NCBI GenBank assembly: GCA_949316235.1
Contig: OX438741.1
Span: 19,841,124-19,905,123 of the forward strand
Reading direction: 5' to 3'
Source of the DNA: Oegoconia quadripuncta
Taxonomy: Eukaryota > Arthropoda > Insecta > Lepidoptera > Autostichidae
DNA length: 64,000 nt
Numbering within the stretch: position 1 is the stretch's first letter; each line of letters opens with the position of its first letter. Shown here piece after piece: positions 12,100-22,521 of the stretch. Below the pieces are notes generated by a model. That model did not search any database and had not been told where the DNA came from. It saw only the letters and a list, made by a program, of their open reading frames with translations. The translations under genes were made by a program, and so were the position numbers.

Positions 12100-12300
12100 A
12101 TTATATATTTGACAGCATTGTGTGTATGTGTGTGTCCAGTCTTTGTCCGGATGTATTTCAGTAATTTGTGATTCTATTTGAGTATGGTTTTCTTATATTA
12201 AAGATTAACGAGGGGACAAATTCCTAGCCATGTTTATTGAAAATCGGTTAAGCCGTTTCAACGATAATATAAAGCTTTTAACATATAGTCTATCTGGATG
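12100..12300 (+). repeat. rep-M interspersed repeat
   Basis: Contains 'gtccagtctttgtccgg', then 'aagattaacgaggggacaa', 'gaaaatcggttaagccgttt' and 'ataaagcttttaacatata', in the same order as the copy at 57510-57640. Confidence 0.55.
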
Positions 12301-12469
12301 ATAACACTTTTTTATTCAACTCGTACTGGAAAGGAAATACAATTGTTTTAAAAAATGCCATGTCTAAAATTGCACTGTGACTTCAAGTTTAAACGCAGTT
12401 GAACTATTGGTTGTTACTACACTATACCAGAAGCCTTCCACTTCAAGGCCCCTAGGAATATTGCGACCC

Positions 12470-12645
12470 CCGAATCAAATCAAACTTCTTTATTAAGTTT
12501 ATACTTTAGGCTCACTCATTGATTACATTCGTTGAGTGGTGTTTCTGACCCTTTCGGTAGAGTGAAACTTTAAATGGTTTGCAATTAGAGCGGCCTAATT
12601 TGATTAGGTCATAATTTCTAAGACCTGCGAAGTTAGGGTATTAGT
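12470..12645 (-). repeat. Possible retroelement 3' end
   Basis: Opens with 'caaatcaaacttctttatt', the complement of an AATAAAG-type tail seen at many LINE ends here. No coding remnant. Confidence 0.35.
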
Positions 12646-12771
12646 GTAAAATAAAATTTTTGGAAATTTATAAAAGTATCATCTAATTACACTAAGTACT
12701 GAGAGATATACACACACACATCAACAGCCTATATCAATCTACTGTTGTATGTAGGCCTTTTCCATGACGTA

Positions 12772-13141
12772 AACTGCCTTCGTGGCTCAATGTAAACAAC
12801 GTTGGGTTTACGATTCGGAGGTCGCGGGTTCGATCCCCAGCGGAGTACATGTTTAAGTACTCGGTTTAGTTGGTGGTAGGGTATTTTAAATGTCCGCCTG
12901 GCTAGCTACCACCATCTTATCTAAATCTGCCGCCAAGCTGATCTCGTAAACCCAATGTTGTTTACATTGAGCCACGGAGGCGGTTGTTAATGGCATTGTT
13001 GTGTTGTGGTTGTCAGAAATAAGATAGTCAGTCCCCCAAATGTGTTGGGGTTTCCCGGTCAGTACGCTTCCACCTTCGACCTCATCTTCACTTAACAGGT
13101 GTGATTGAGGTCAAGTACCAAGCCGTTACGCATAAAAAAAA
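12772..13141 (+). mobile_element. SINE-A with internal inverted head duplication
   Basis: Head (12772-12848), body, tail and poly-A are all present. A second copy of the head's first ~42 nt is inserted in reverse orientation at 12944-12985 ('acccaatgttgtttacatt', 'gccacggaggcggtt'), replacing some of the body. The transcript could fold the two heads together. Box A reads 'tcgtggctcaatg' and box B 'gggttcgatcccc'. Confidence 0.9.
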
Positions 13142-13338
13142 CCGCGATTTTCGTCGTGTGTCTTTGGTTACCTGTATTTGTAGCATGACTAAACGCGATA
13201 TAATTTATGACAAGTTATATCGCGCGCATCTGTCAAAATACTTGCTGTACGACTGTTATGTCGCCCATTTTAACAGATGGCCGCGATAAAATGTGTGATA
13301 AACTATATCGCAAGATGTCATGGTATCACTGCTGGATG
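13142..13338. repeat. Short inverted/direct repeat cluster
   Basis: Contains 'acgcgatataattta', 'gttatatcgcgcgcatctgt' and 'acagatggccgcgat', then 'aactatatcgca'. The words 'atatcgcg' and 'acagatg' occur in both orientations. It may be the end of a small DNA element; boundaries are not clear. Confidence 0.3.
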
Positions 13339-13735
13339 TCATAATTATTTGTTCGAACAATTTATTTAACACTTTATTGCATATATAAGTATACAAACAT
13401 ACATTGAACAAACATAGGACAGAAATTACAATACACAAAAGGCGAGCTTATCTCTGTAAGAGATTTCTTCCAGCAAACCCTCGGAAGGAAAAACGAATTT
13501 AAAGTTTTTTATTGCAGACAAAGAGCGATACTTAAAATATAGAAGAATACATGAACAAAACATCACTGTTATAGGAACACAATTGGCAAAAGACAAAACA
13601 TTAAGATTTATAGCAATAATGGTTTGATTAGAGGACAATTTTATAAGACCAAAAAATATATAGATATTACACATAATAAATACATAATATAAAAGCCTAT
13701 ATACTAAAATACATATTAATAAATACTTACGTATA
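13339..13735 (-). mobile_element. Retroelement 3' UTR (epsilon-like)
   Basis: The minus strand carries 'ttgctggaagaaatctctta' (complement at 13450-13480), then the AATAAA-type end at 13360-13385. Much of it (13380-13610) matches 38505-38745 on the opposite strand, including 'cctataacagtgatgttttg' and 'agtatcgctctttgtctgc'. The frames at 13256-13674 are by-products. Confidence 0.6.
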
Positions 13736-14154
13736 ATATATTAAATATTTATATAGACACAATAGAAACAATATTGTCGGGGGATTTTCTAAATATCAAT
13801 TTATCAACTTTACTCTTTCCGTGTATGTTTATTATTTCAATATTCTATCGAATGGCCGGCCGTTACGTGGTGATTTAAATAAAGGCATAAAACATAACAT
13901 AAACTGCCACAGATCGTTATTTCCGATACCAGGAATGGAATTAGGGTGTAAAATATTTCTATTAAAAAAAGCTATTTACCCATTAAAGAAGCTATTTTGT
14001 CAATAAAATTGTTTATTTGCCTAATGTCAACACAGCACGTGATTGGCACGTGCCGCCAGCGTAATGAACTCAAACAGATAAAGGTCAAGTTTGAGTTGAA
14101 CAAATAGCAAAAAATATTTACAGATGTTACGATTTTGTAAATGCCCTCGAAGAT
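13736..14154. other. No gene recognised
   Basis: AT-rich; the frame 13821-14006 shows no domain. A run of 'aaagaagctattt' words is the only pattern. Confidence 0.35.
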
Positions 14155-14250
14155 GTATTTACAACCCCCGACGAATAACGACTATTGTTATGTGTTTGAT
14201 GGCGCTGTGTGTCCAGTCTTTGTCTGGCCTTGTCTGAGTAACATGTGAAA
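14155..14250 (+). repeat. rep-M fragment
   Basis: Has 'acccccgacgaataacga', then 'gtgtgtccagtctttgtc', as in 12107-12150 and, inverted, 2310-2345. Confidence 0.45.
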
Positions 14251-14329
14251 TTGGTGCATTTAGTATATGAAACATATTCACGTAGTTTGTATCTACCTGA
14301 CTATTTCAAATGTACTGTCCTTATGCCTA

Positions 14330-14520
14330 AAAGTTGCCTGGAAGAGATCGCTGTTAGTGATAAGGTAGTCAAATTGTACGTTATACTCCTACCACTTTCT
14401 GTAACTGTATTTTCTTTTCTGTTATGCAGTAAAGTTTATTTGTATTGTGTTGTAATTGATTGATAGATAAAGAATTTTGTATTTAGTTTCTTTTGTACAA
14501 TAAAGCATTTACAAATCAAA
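14330..14520 (+). mobile_element. Retroelement 3' UTR (epsilon-like)
   Basis: Contains 'tgcctggaagagatcgctg' and 'tagtgataaggtagtc', then ends in 'gtacaataaagcatttac' (polyadenylation-signal-like). It is the plus-strand equivalent of the sequences at 13446 and 55200. Confidence 0.55.
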
Positions 14521-14574
14521 CAAAGAATTTAGGCATACATTAACAATGAAATTTTTTTTGTGCACCAACACGCA

Positions 14575-14785
14575 GCGCCATCTAGGTCCACACTAAGCAT
14601 CTAGGCTTGTGTTATGGATACCAGATGGTTGATAAACTACACAAATACATTTACTTGTAAATAAATGTATGTATAAATGAAAAACATCCATAACTGGGGA
14701 ACGCATGTCTGTATTCATCATACAAACATAATGCCCTAGCGGGATTCGAAACGGCGACCATTTGGTGTATTTCACTAGATATTCG
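14575..14785 (-). mobile_element. SINE-B copy
   Basis: On the minus strand: a degraded tRNA-like head ('tcgaatcccgctagggc' region complement near 14735), 'gttatggatgtttttcat', a TTTA-rich middle, 'atcaaccatctggtatcc' and a terminal 'ctagatggcgc'. The first third of the head is eroded. Confidence 0.75.
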
Positions 14786-15200
14786 CTATGTCCTAGATTA
14801 CCTAGATTGTAATATTGCCATAGTAATTTGCTATCAGTAACTATGTTTGTACATGCTTATAGCAATATTGCGTGTGACATGCCGTAAAAGTTGAGCTTTT
14901 AATCATTGGTAGTAAACGCGGAAAATTTAATGACTGCGCTACAGTCGCTATGTGATTTGAGCAAAAATAAAATGATACCAAATAGCTGTTAAAGAGTTTA
15001 TAAGCTATAATAGAAGTCATTATGTCATGCATGAGTGTCCGATGATGACATAGGTACGGTGATCGGATAAACCTGTATAGGTATTTGTGACACCCGTAAG
15101 TATATCTTTGTAAAATTTTAGATAAATAAATACAAATACAAATTTATTGTAAGAATACTAAAGAAGAAGACAGCTTATTTTGACTTCATCATTAAATTGA
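14786..15200. other. No gene recognised
   Basis: Ends in 'gataaataaatacaaatac' (15120-15140), a probable retroelement terminus without an identifiable body. Confidence 0.35.
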
Positions 15201-15438
15201 CGACCTGTTTGGTGTAGTGGTTAAAAATTCTGACTGCTATACCAAAAGGTCGCGGGTTCGAATCCCGTTAGGGGCATATGTTTGTATGATGAATATAGAC
15301 ATGTGTTCCCGAGTTATGGATGTTTTTCGTTTATTTATGGATTTATTTACAAAAAAAATGTACCTCCTTCGGCCTCATCTTCACTTAACATCAAGTGTGA
15401 TTGAGGTCAAGAGCTAACCCGTTGTTCATAAAAAAAAA
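15201..15438 (+). mobile_element. Chimeric SINE: SINE-B head joined to SINE-A tail
   Basis: 15201-15358 is SINE-B with intact box A ('ttggtgtagtggtt') and box B ('gggttcgaatcccg'), down to the A run in 'tttatttacaaaaaaaatg'. At 15361 the sequence switches to the SINE-A/LINE-alpha tail ('cttcggcctcatcttcactt') and ends with poly-A, without the normal SINE-B 3' half. A single insertion with one poly-A tail suggests template switching (inference). Confidence 0.8.
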
Positions 15439-15754
15439 GAGACGTTGAACTCATTAGGTACCCTCCATTTGACTTCGCTGTAGTCGGGTAAAAATCATAA
15501 CAATTGCAAAAAATTGGCATAGATCCCAAAACCACAACTACCAACATTTCCTCGTTGAATGCAGATAGTTTGGTTGGGCCAGAAAATTGCTAGGTCTCGG
15601 GTTACCTTGAAATATGTTTAAAAATTGCCTCATTCCCATCTCGAAATGTCCTCCAGTCCAAATTATATAAAGGATGATTAAATAAGTATTCAGATATTTA
15701 TAACCATAATGGTTACGTTGTTACCCCTATGTTTGGTCCACCACCACCTAAATT
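15439..15754. other. No gene recognised
   Basis: Includes 'tttgacttcgctgtagtcgg' and 'gtaaaaatc' (15466-15495), a terminus-like word also seen at 43480; otherwise unassigned. Confidence 0.35.
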
Positions 15755-16390
15755 TTAGGTACTCCATAGAATCGAAAGCTAAAACCGCGGCTAAGAAGCT
15801 TGGCATTCTCCTTAAGGTCAGGCGATATTTCACACCAAAACAACTTTTGGTACTTTACAATGCTCGGTCAGCTCGTGCATGGAATACTGCTTTCACCTCT
15901 GGGATGGTTCAGCCATGTACCAACTATCTGCACTCGATTCTGTGGAACGACCTACCATGAGACTCATAGTTGATAATTCGATGACTGCTAAATTGCAGAG
16001 CCTTGAACACCGTCGCAAAGTCGCCTGTCTCTCAGTTTTTTACAGGATGCATTTCGGGGAGTGTGCGTTGTAATTACATAATCTTATTCCACCGTCACCC
16101 TTTCATCTTCGGACCACTGGCGTGGGGAGGGATTCCACCCGTACATAGTTAATATACCTAACATTCGCACTAAGAACTTCGATTGTTCATTCATCATCCG
16201 AACAGCCAAGATATGGAACTCCCTTCCGGCGTTAGTCTTTCTTGAATCCTACAACCTTGGGATATTCAAGAGCAGAGTGAAATGGCATTTACTGGGATCG
16301 CGTGCTTCATCTTCCACCACATCGTCACTTTCCATCAGGTGAGATTGTGGTCAAACGCGAATCCAGTCAAACATAAAATAAAAAAAAATA
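15755..16390 (+). pseudogene. LINE-alpha ORF2 C-terminus and 3' end
   Basis: Conceptual fragments across frames: AKTAAKKLGILLKVRRYFTP, then MEYCFHLWDGSA, LDSVERP, LQSLEHRRKVACLSVFYRMH, and near the end WNSLPA and a 'LLGSRASS' type terminus. This is the thumb-to-C-terminal region of a non-LTR retrotransposon reverse transcriptase (jockey/CR1-like group; clade not certain). At least two frameshifts and a stop at 16072 break it. The 3' UTR reads 'catcaggtgagattgtggtc' and ends 'aaacataaaataaaaa'. Its terminus is the source-like match for the SINE-A tail. Confidence 0.85.
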
Positions 16391-16744
16391 AAAAAAACAA
16401 TTTCTTCAAATATTGATATTTTCATGCATATACGTTTATTTGTTTCTCAAATAAATGAGGATGAAACTAAGACAGATATTTACAGACAACCAGGTGATTT
16501 CGAGTGTTCCATTTGCCATTTTTGGTCCGAATTTATAAATTTGCTTCGAATCATGTTCCATGATTACATAGTTAATTGATATCAACCTGCACGTATGTGT
16601 GTGTAAATCAAACGGCAATCGAGAGATGCTTAACCTTAGCCGTGCTCGTGGGTAACGTGGTGGAAAAATACCCCAGTGCTTGAAGACGAAATTGTTACCA
16701 GCGATGACTTGTGGCACTGCAACGTGATCTGTCCCATGGGCCTC
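16391..16744. other. No gene recognised
   Basis: The 93-codon minus frame at 16436-16717 has no recognisable domain. It lies between two LINE remnants and may be part of the LINE-gamma insert. Confidence 0.35.
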
Positions 16745-17062
16745 ATTAAGCTCAAGGTCACGTAACGAGCTGTGGAGAGTGCTATGCTCGGCGTTTCACT
16801 ATCAGGAGGAATTCTGTAGACGAACGAAAATCACCGACATAACCCAAGTGATTTGTAAGTTGAAGTGGCAATGGGCAAGGCACATAGCTTGAAGAACTGA
16901 TGGCCGGTGGGGCATTAAAGTTCTTGAGTGGACACCACACATGGGTAAGCGTATCGTTGGGCGTCCACTCCCGGACCACCTGATGAATGATACAGGCCGC
17001 TTCGAACCGATCGCGCTGGAAATCTATTGACGTTCTGTGGATGATGATGATGATGATTCTTA
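16745..17062 (+). pseudogene. LINE-gamma ORF2 C-terminus
   Basis: Fragments AVESAMLGVSL, KITDITQVICKLKWQWARHI, then TDGRWGIKVLEW and KRIVGRP, followed by a stop and a GATGATGAT 3' tail (17040-17057). This order is typical of the C-terminus of a lepidopteran non-LTR ORF2 in which KLKWQWAGHIARR is followed by DGRWG and GRP. In-frame stops and a frame change show it is dead. A shorter relative is at 37329-37430. Confidence 0.75.
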
Positions 17063-17965
17063 AACTGAAGTTAAATGTATAGAAAAAAATATTTTTAATC
17101 TGAGGTTAAACTATCTCAACCCTTTGAGGCATATTAACCATATCATTTAGTTCAAATAAAGACATTTCGAAAAATATAGATACCTTAATACCTCTACCAG
17201 ACTTACTTGATATCGACTCTACTGTACGTTACCTGCCTATGTAATTCATTTAAGATACAGTCTGAACAGCACTTAGTGATATTTAATATTGTTTTAACAT
17301 ATAAATAACATGATATTTCATATGGGGAACATAGTAGTTTATTAAAAGCCAGAATGCGATACCGGGAAATTATTATTTACATTTTTATATCAAAAAATTG
17401 TATGTTAGTTCAGCATATTTTCTGTGAAACGTGGGATTTTAGTGGTCATTTTAAGAAGTGGACATTTTTATTTGTGGTCTTTTTCAGATGTGGTCATTAT
17501 CCGCCGAAGGGAACTAGAATTAGGTAATGCTTTGGAGCTTTAAACTCCAAAGTTTGGGGGAAAATTTTAGAATTTACATTAAATTTAGATTTGTTTACTG
17601 AACAAATATGGTATTACGGGCTTCAGTTTGGAATTTAGACTTCTCTCATGTAGCGATAATTACATCAACAGCATTTAAAGCTCGCTACAAACGACGAGCT
17701 TTCGGCCTGAGTTTGTTCGCGAAATTTGTTTCAGAAAAAAGGGTGAAGGCTGCTTCAATTATTTTTAATAAAAACAATTTAATCGTTTATTTGTATTTAC
17801 TTAATATTATTATTATTTCAAATAATTTATATTCATGTTTCGGTCCCTATATCGTTACTTTGAGAGATAATTTGTTGTTTTTTCTCCTTTTTGCAAGCTT
17901 TATTTCGTTTTTATTTTATTTCATTTGCAATGTTAGTATGTAAGTTGTTCGTTTCAAAATTGTTA
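17063..17965. other. No gene recognised
   Basis: AT-rich. The 111-codon frame at 17608-17943 is hydrophobic and low in complexity towards its end, with no domain; I treat it as chance. Confidence 0.4.
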
Positions 17966-18150
17966 ACATATATGCCCAATTTCAGCTCAATCCGATTCGT
18001 ATCGGATCGTACCAATCAAATTGGGCTGAAATTGGGTATATTTATGTAAGTTCGATGGCTATGTAATATTACGGTACCATCGAGCTGATCTGATGATGGA
18101 GCCAGGATGTAGGGACTGGTTGGCAAAATAGTCGAATTTGGGGTAGTTAG
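17966..18150. repeat. rep-P repeat with foldback
   Basis: 'gcccaatttcagctcaat' (17973-17990) pairs with 'attgggctgaaattggg' (18019-18035), and between them 'atccgat' pairs with 'atcggat'. The right half continues with 'gctgatctgatgatggagcc', which is shared with 26215-26420. Probably part of a larger dispersed element. Confidence 0.5.
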
Positions 18151-19433
18151 TAATAGTACAAAGAAGCAGGTATAGTCAACGCAAAATCGGACACCGACCA
18201 ACATCGACCGATAGTCGGGAACCAATCGGTGGTCGTTTAAAATTGTCGTCTGCGGTACAACCGTATTATCTAAATATTGGTACAAGATCAACCCACGCCC
18301 GACTCGACACAGGGTTACCATAGTTTCTCTCGCTAGTTGCTCGCTTCGCACAATTTGATTCGCATTCCATCTTTATCGATCTCACTGTAAACACACAATA
18401 CTTTTGGACTAAACATTTTCCTTATACGAGAATTCTACCGGAGAAATAGCTAGCATATTTAGCTGCTTGATTTATTTGCGGACCGTTTTCTTCTGATGCT
18501 TATTTCATTTTTCAACGGAAGAGGGCTATTGTTAAATTATGTAAGACTAAATAACGTTACCTACATTTTGCCTTTTGTTCGACTGATTTGATCTTTTGTT
18601 ACTTTGAAAAAGGGATTTCTCGGAATATCTATTCACGAATTTATTTTTCGATCATCCTGACGCTATTGTCTTTTTAAATTAAAATAACTCGTCTTCTATT
18701 GGAGACCGTATTACCGTTCATAATTGTAAAATTACTATTATTTTAATTACATTTTAGTACCATCTTATTGAACTTTCCAAGGATTTGTCTTCAGAAAAAC
18801 AAATGAATTTGCTCGAGTGACAAAAATATAACAAGAGAAAAATCTCATCAAGAACATGCAGTTGGATAGATTTTTACCCGACTACGAAGGAAGGGGTTAT
18901 GATTTTATATTTTGTAATAAAATTATGTGTCACTGTTTTTCTTGAACGATTCCAGAATTTTCCTTACATACCATTAAGTTCTCGTATTGTGATGCTAATG
19001 TTAAATATACGATTTGGCTTGATCTGCTTTGGGACTATATAATTGGAGTAAGGGGTCCAATGGGGCTTTATTTTCAAAATATCGCGCTAATACGTAAACA
19101 CTTACATGCACTTACACAATACACAGACAAATCTCCCGCACACACAGGAGTAAACGAACACAGATTTTATTTTACTACTAAGTATTTTTATATAATCTTT
19201 ATATTTGTTCTTTTAATGTAAGTTTATGCTTAGTATGTTCACCAGGTGGGAATATAATTTTTTAGAACTACATTTTTTTTGTTTATTATCCAACAATGTG
19301 GGAAGGCAAAGGGATCTGAGCGCATTCCGCCTACTCTTCTGTAGTTTTCTTTAGTATTCTTCGGTAAACTAGCAAAACGCTTTACGGGAGATTTTGGCGA
19401 CTTCTTGAGGGAACCCGAAAACTTCATTACACA
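18151..19433. other. No gene recognised
   Basis: The 111-codon minus frame 18016-18351 spans the rep-P edge and is not convincing. 'acccgactacgaaggaagg' at 18877 is the opening word of rep-H without its body. Confidence 0.35.
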
Positions 19434-19524
19434 CTTTTTTTATGGACATCTGGTTAGCACTTGACCTCAATCACACCTGATGTTAAGTGAAGTGAAGATG
19501 AGGCAGAAGGTGGAAGCGTACTGA
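19434..19524 (-). mobile_element. SINE-A tail fragment
   Basis: A T run, 'gttagcacttgacctcaatc', then 'cacctgatgttaagtgaag' and 'aaggtggaagcgtactga' (a 5-nt duplication is seen in the middle). Only the terminal ~90 bp remain. Confidence 0.8.
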
Positions 19525-20112
19525 ATTTAATTTACACTTGACCACCATCACTGACTTTTGCTATACAATATTCTGCCATTATTAAACTTCAAAACACAGA
19601 ATGCATGAATTTCAAGAAATAAAAACAAAAATTCAACAGCTGAGTTGTCGACAAAAAACCTAGAAATACAATAAAATTAATAATTACTAAATTTACCAGC
19701 TGTAAACTACTGTATTTACCTGTTGTTGAAATAAATTATTCTAATTCTCATAACAAATTCCCAGTTTCTAATTCTATATACCTACCTATTTAGGTCCTTA
19801 ATGATACAGAATATATACCTATTACCCAAACGCCTTACAACATAAATTTAGCTTTTCACACGTTCTCATTAAAGCGGAAATGGATATCTCTCTAAAAGGG
19901 TTCCCTGCGTACAAGACGGTCCCTTTGAACTTTTATGTGTCTATTCAGAGATAATAGGATTAATCTATACATCTTGTGTTGCTCTTAACTCTCCCGACAG
20001 GCTAACAAGGTTAGGATAGACAAAGCGATGCTTAGAAGAATATATTAGTCGTAATACGGATATAGAGGGGAGAGCGAATATGTATAGTGTCTTTTAGTGC
20101 AGTATTAGGTTA
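19525..20112. other. No gene recognised
   Basis: AT-rich, no shared repeat or coding frame. Confidence 0.4.
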
Positions 20113-20360
20113 TACAATATAATACAATACAATACAAATACACTTTATTGCACAACAGACAAGGTTATATTTGTAAGCTACGGTTAACTTCGTACTCTGC
20201 TTTACAATTCGATTTGGAGCATGACCGTAGGAGTCCGCTCGCTGGGGTCGGTGTTGCGTAAATGATGATGAATCACCACCGCCGATACGTTCAAGCTGTA
20301 AGCTTAAATACGCTGGAAACCAAGAAATAGTAAAGATGCTGTGGGAGCACACCCACATGT
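20113..20360 (-). mobile_element. Retroelement 3' end with AATAC repeats
   Basis: 'aatacaatacaatacaaata' precedes 'cactttattgcacaacagac' (complement of an AATAAAG end). The minus frame at 20110-20358 lacks known motifs. Probably a 5'-truncated LINE tail. Confidence 0.45.
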
Positions 20361-21034
20361 ATACTTACATGCCTGTACGTGTAATGCATGGTTTGCAATT
20401 TTTACATACGAAGCCCCCGTGACCTCAGTCGTCTCCGGGACTCCGTATGTTACGCAAGTAACAATATCAGTGTACGTATATAGATAACCTATATGTAACC
20501 GTAATCGTCGTTTACTCCAATATACGGTGGTTGAAAAGTGTAACTACGTTTGATTTCCACACCCCTAAGGCACCCTACACACAATTACCTTCTGATGAAC
20601 ATTATGGACAATGAAATAGTGTCTCTACATTGAACTGATAATAACATACTACCAAACTACCAAAATGCGAACGGTACCTTGTACCGCTGTCCTGATCTCG
20701 CTGCTGGGCACCGCAGTTTCATCGTGCGATTTTGCAGAAAGCACCGATAAGACTGTGACAGCGATTCCGCGTTGATTTGGCTAACGACCCGATATAGACT
20801 CTATCGACCACGTTTCAATTCTATAATTGTCATCACTGACACACACACTGGTCAAAGACTTTCGCCTTGAGGCACTGCGGTATTCGGGACGAGAAGATGT
20901 TACGTAGCTCCCCAAAAGCTTTAGGAAATGCTAGTACGATAATGTCGTTAGTCGTCACCCATTCAAATACTGACCATACCAAACATTACTTAACTTCGCT
21001 AATCTAAATGTAACTGGAGAGGCACATAGAAATT
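20361..21034. other. Unclassified moderately GC-rich stretch
   Basis: 20640-20960 is GC-richer than its surroundings ('gctgctgggcaccgcag', 'cttgaggcactgcggtattc') and looks like a decayed element, but I cannot place it in a class. No long frame. Confidence 0.3.
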
Positions 21035-21086
21035 ATAACGAAGCGCGCGGCAGTGGTCAGGCCAAGTTCTCAAAAAAAAAGATGGC
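21035..21086 (+). repeat. Short repeat shared with 32965-33005 (inverted)
   Basis: 'gcgcggcagtggtcaggcc' and 'aagttctc' here correspond to the complement of 'gagaacgtgatctggccac' at 32969. Old, and its boundaries are unknown. Confidence 0.4.
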
Positions 21087-21820
21087 CGTTCGTACGCCGT
21101 GCTTTATTTACACGAATCATTTCGATCCACTTTTGCACCCCCTCTATCTCAGTAACTATTTGACATACGTATGCACTCAGGTAATGTGATACCTATCATT
21201 ATACATTATTCGAATTTTGAAAAACTGTAGTTTTAATTGAGATAGTTAATTATACCTTACTCAATCACGTAACTTTAATAGGTGAGTTTTTCCTGTAAGC
21301 TACTGGCTACGGCGTAGCGGTCTACGAGTTTAATACGAAGCGGTTTATAGTTTTCATTTCAATTTTCACAAGTTTTCTACAAAACTAATTTCGTAGCGTC
21401 TGTTCCTGTATTCGAGTAAGTTTTTTTGTAACAGTTAGCAGCTGGTCTTAATTAAGAGTTATGTTAGTGTAAAATTAATGTGGAATTTCTGCAGTGTACG
21501 TGATGAATCTTACAAAAATAGAGGGTAAACTTTTGTACACTTATTGCAGAGTTCGAAGAAAGCTGAGTATACAAAATTATTCATTTTACAGTAAGTCCCT
21601 TGATACGGGGCGTCATATATGAAAATGTTTACTAAGCTTTAACCTTTCCATTAGGAAGGCTAAATTTCAATTAGCCGGGTACATTATACAAAATTTAATT
21701 AGGTTTTATAATACCCAAGGCTTCCAAGCCGGCGTGTGTCACTGACAGCTATTAAAACTTGAGTGATATTATCTCTGATAGACGTATGTAAGATAATGTC
21801 AAAAATGACAGATACGATTT
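21087..21820. other. No gene recognised
   Basis: 21290-21400 carries repeated 'gtagcg/ctacg' words like those near 5260. The minus frame 21699-21914 overlaps the 5S-like fragment and is spurious. Confidence 0.35.
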
Positions 21821-21821
21821 T

Positions 21822-21905
21822 AACCGCCTCCGTGACTGATGCAGTCGAATTCGATGTTCGTTTTCGGTCACCGAAGTTAAGCAATAACTGACTATTAGTC
21901 ACTAC
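21822..21905 (+). mobile_element. 5S-rRNA-like fragment behind a SINE-A-like start
   Basis: 21822-21834 reads 'aaccgcctccgtg', the first bases of SINE-A. From 21852, 'gatgttcgttttcggtcac', 'cgaagttaagcaataactg' and 'tagtcac' align in order with the internal region of insect 5S rRNA (ATCGGTTCTCGTCCGATCAC, CGAAATTAAGCAGCGTCG, TTAGTAC). Diverged and short. Confidence 0.45.
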
Positions 21906-22199
21906 GTCATTCAAGAGACAATGAATACGCTTTTATAATAAGGTTCAGGTAGACATTCAAAATTTGCCTTTAAATAAATTTAAAACTACCGTGAAATGTT
22001 AACTATGTGCCAAATGCTATTATAATATATAATTTTGCAATTTTTATTTAGACCAATGCGCTATGTTTTCCAGTTAGACCAGTTTAGTTTAGAATTGTTA
22101 CTTTACTACCTCAAAAGGTACTTAACCATGTAGTGTAAATCGTTTCTAGTTGGGACTGAATATGCATTTTTGAACCTTACTGTAAGTAAATAGTAATTT
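21906..22199. other. No gene recognised
   Basis: AT-rich, no shared repeat. Confidence 0.35.
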
Positions 22200-22345
22200 T
22201 TCATCATCATCATTACCTCTGCAACTCCTGCTTGTGGGGTGATACACCACAAACTATGGGGCCCTGCATGTCCCGACACTTGTACGCTACAGGACCTCTG
22301 TGATGCCGCAGACAATTCTGTATGCGTTGCCACATTCTGGTCCTC
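22200..22345 (-). mobile_element. Probable LINE C-terminal remnant with ATG tail
   Basis: On the minus strand a GC-richer segment ends in 'aggtaatgatgatgatg' and a short A run, the same trinucleotide tail style as LINE-gamma and LINE-beta. A translated stretch near it (CRDMQGPIVCGVSPHK) has no stop, but I cannot match it to a named clade. Confidence 0.35.
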
Positions 22346-22521
22346 AAGAATTTGATATTTTTGCCATCGACTCGCTAAGAAAACCTCTGCAAAATAATTT
22401 CTTTTATATATTTAAGTATTTGGCACATCGGAAGTCGCGCGTGACGTAAACTGGAAGGAGGTGTTCAAATATTATTTTTACCCGACTGCCCAAGGAAGGA
22501 GGGTAATGTTTTTCGAGTGTA

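Noticed and set aside
17608..17943. 111-codon plus-strand frame
   Set aside because: AT-rich hydrophobic chance frame without domain, promoter or conservation evidence.
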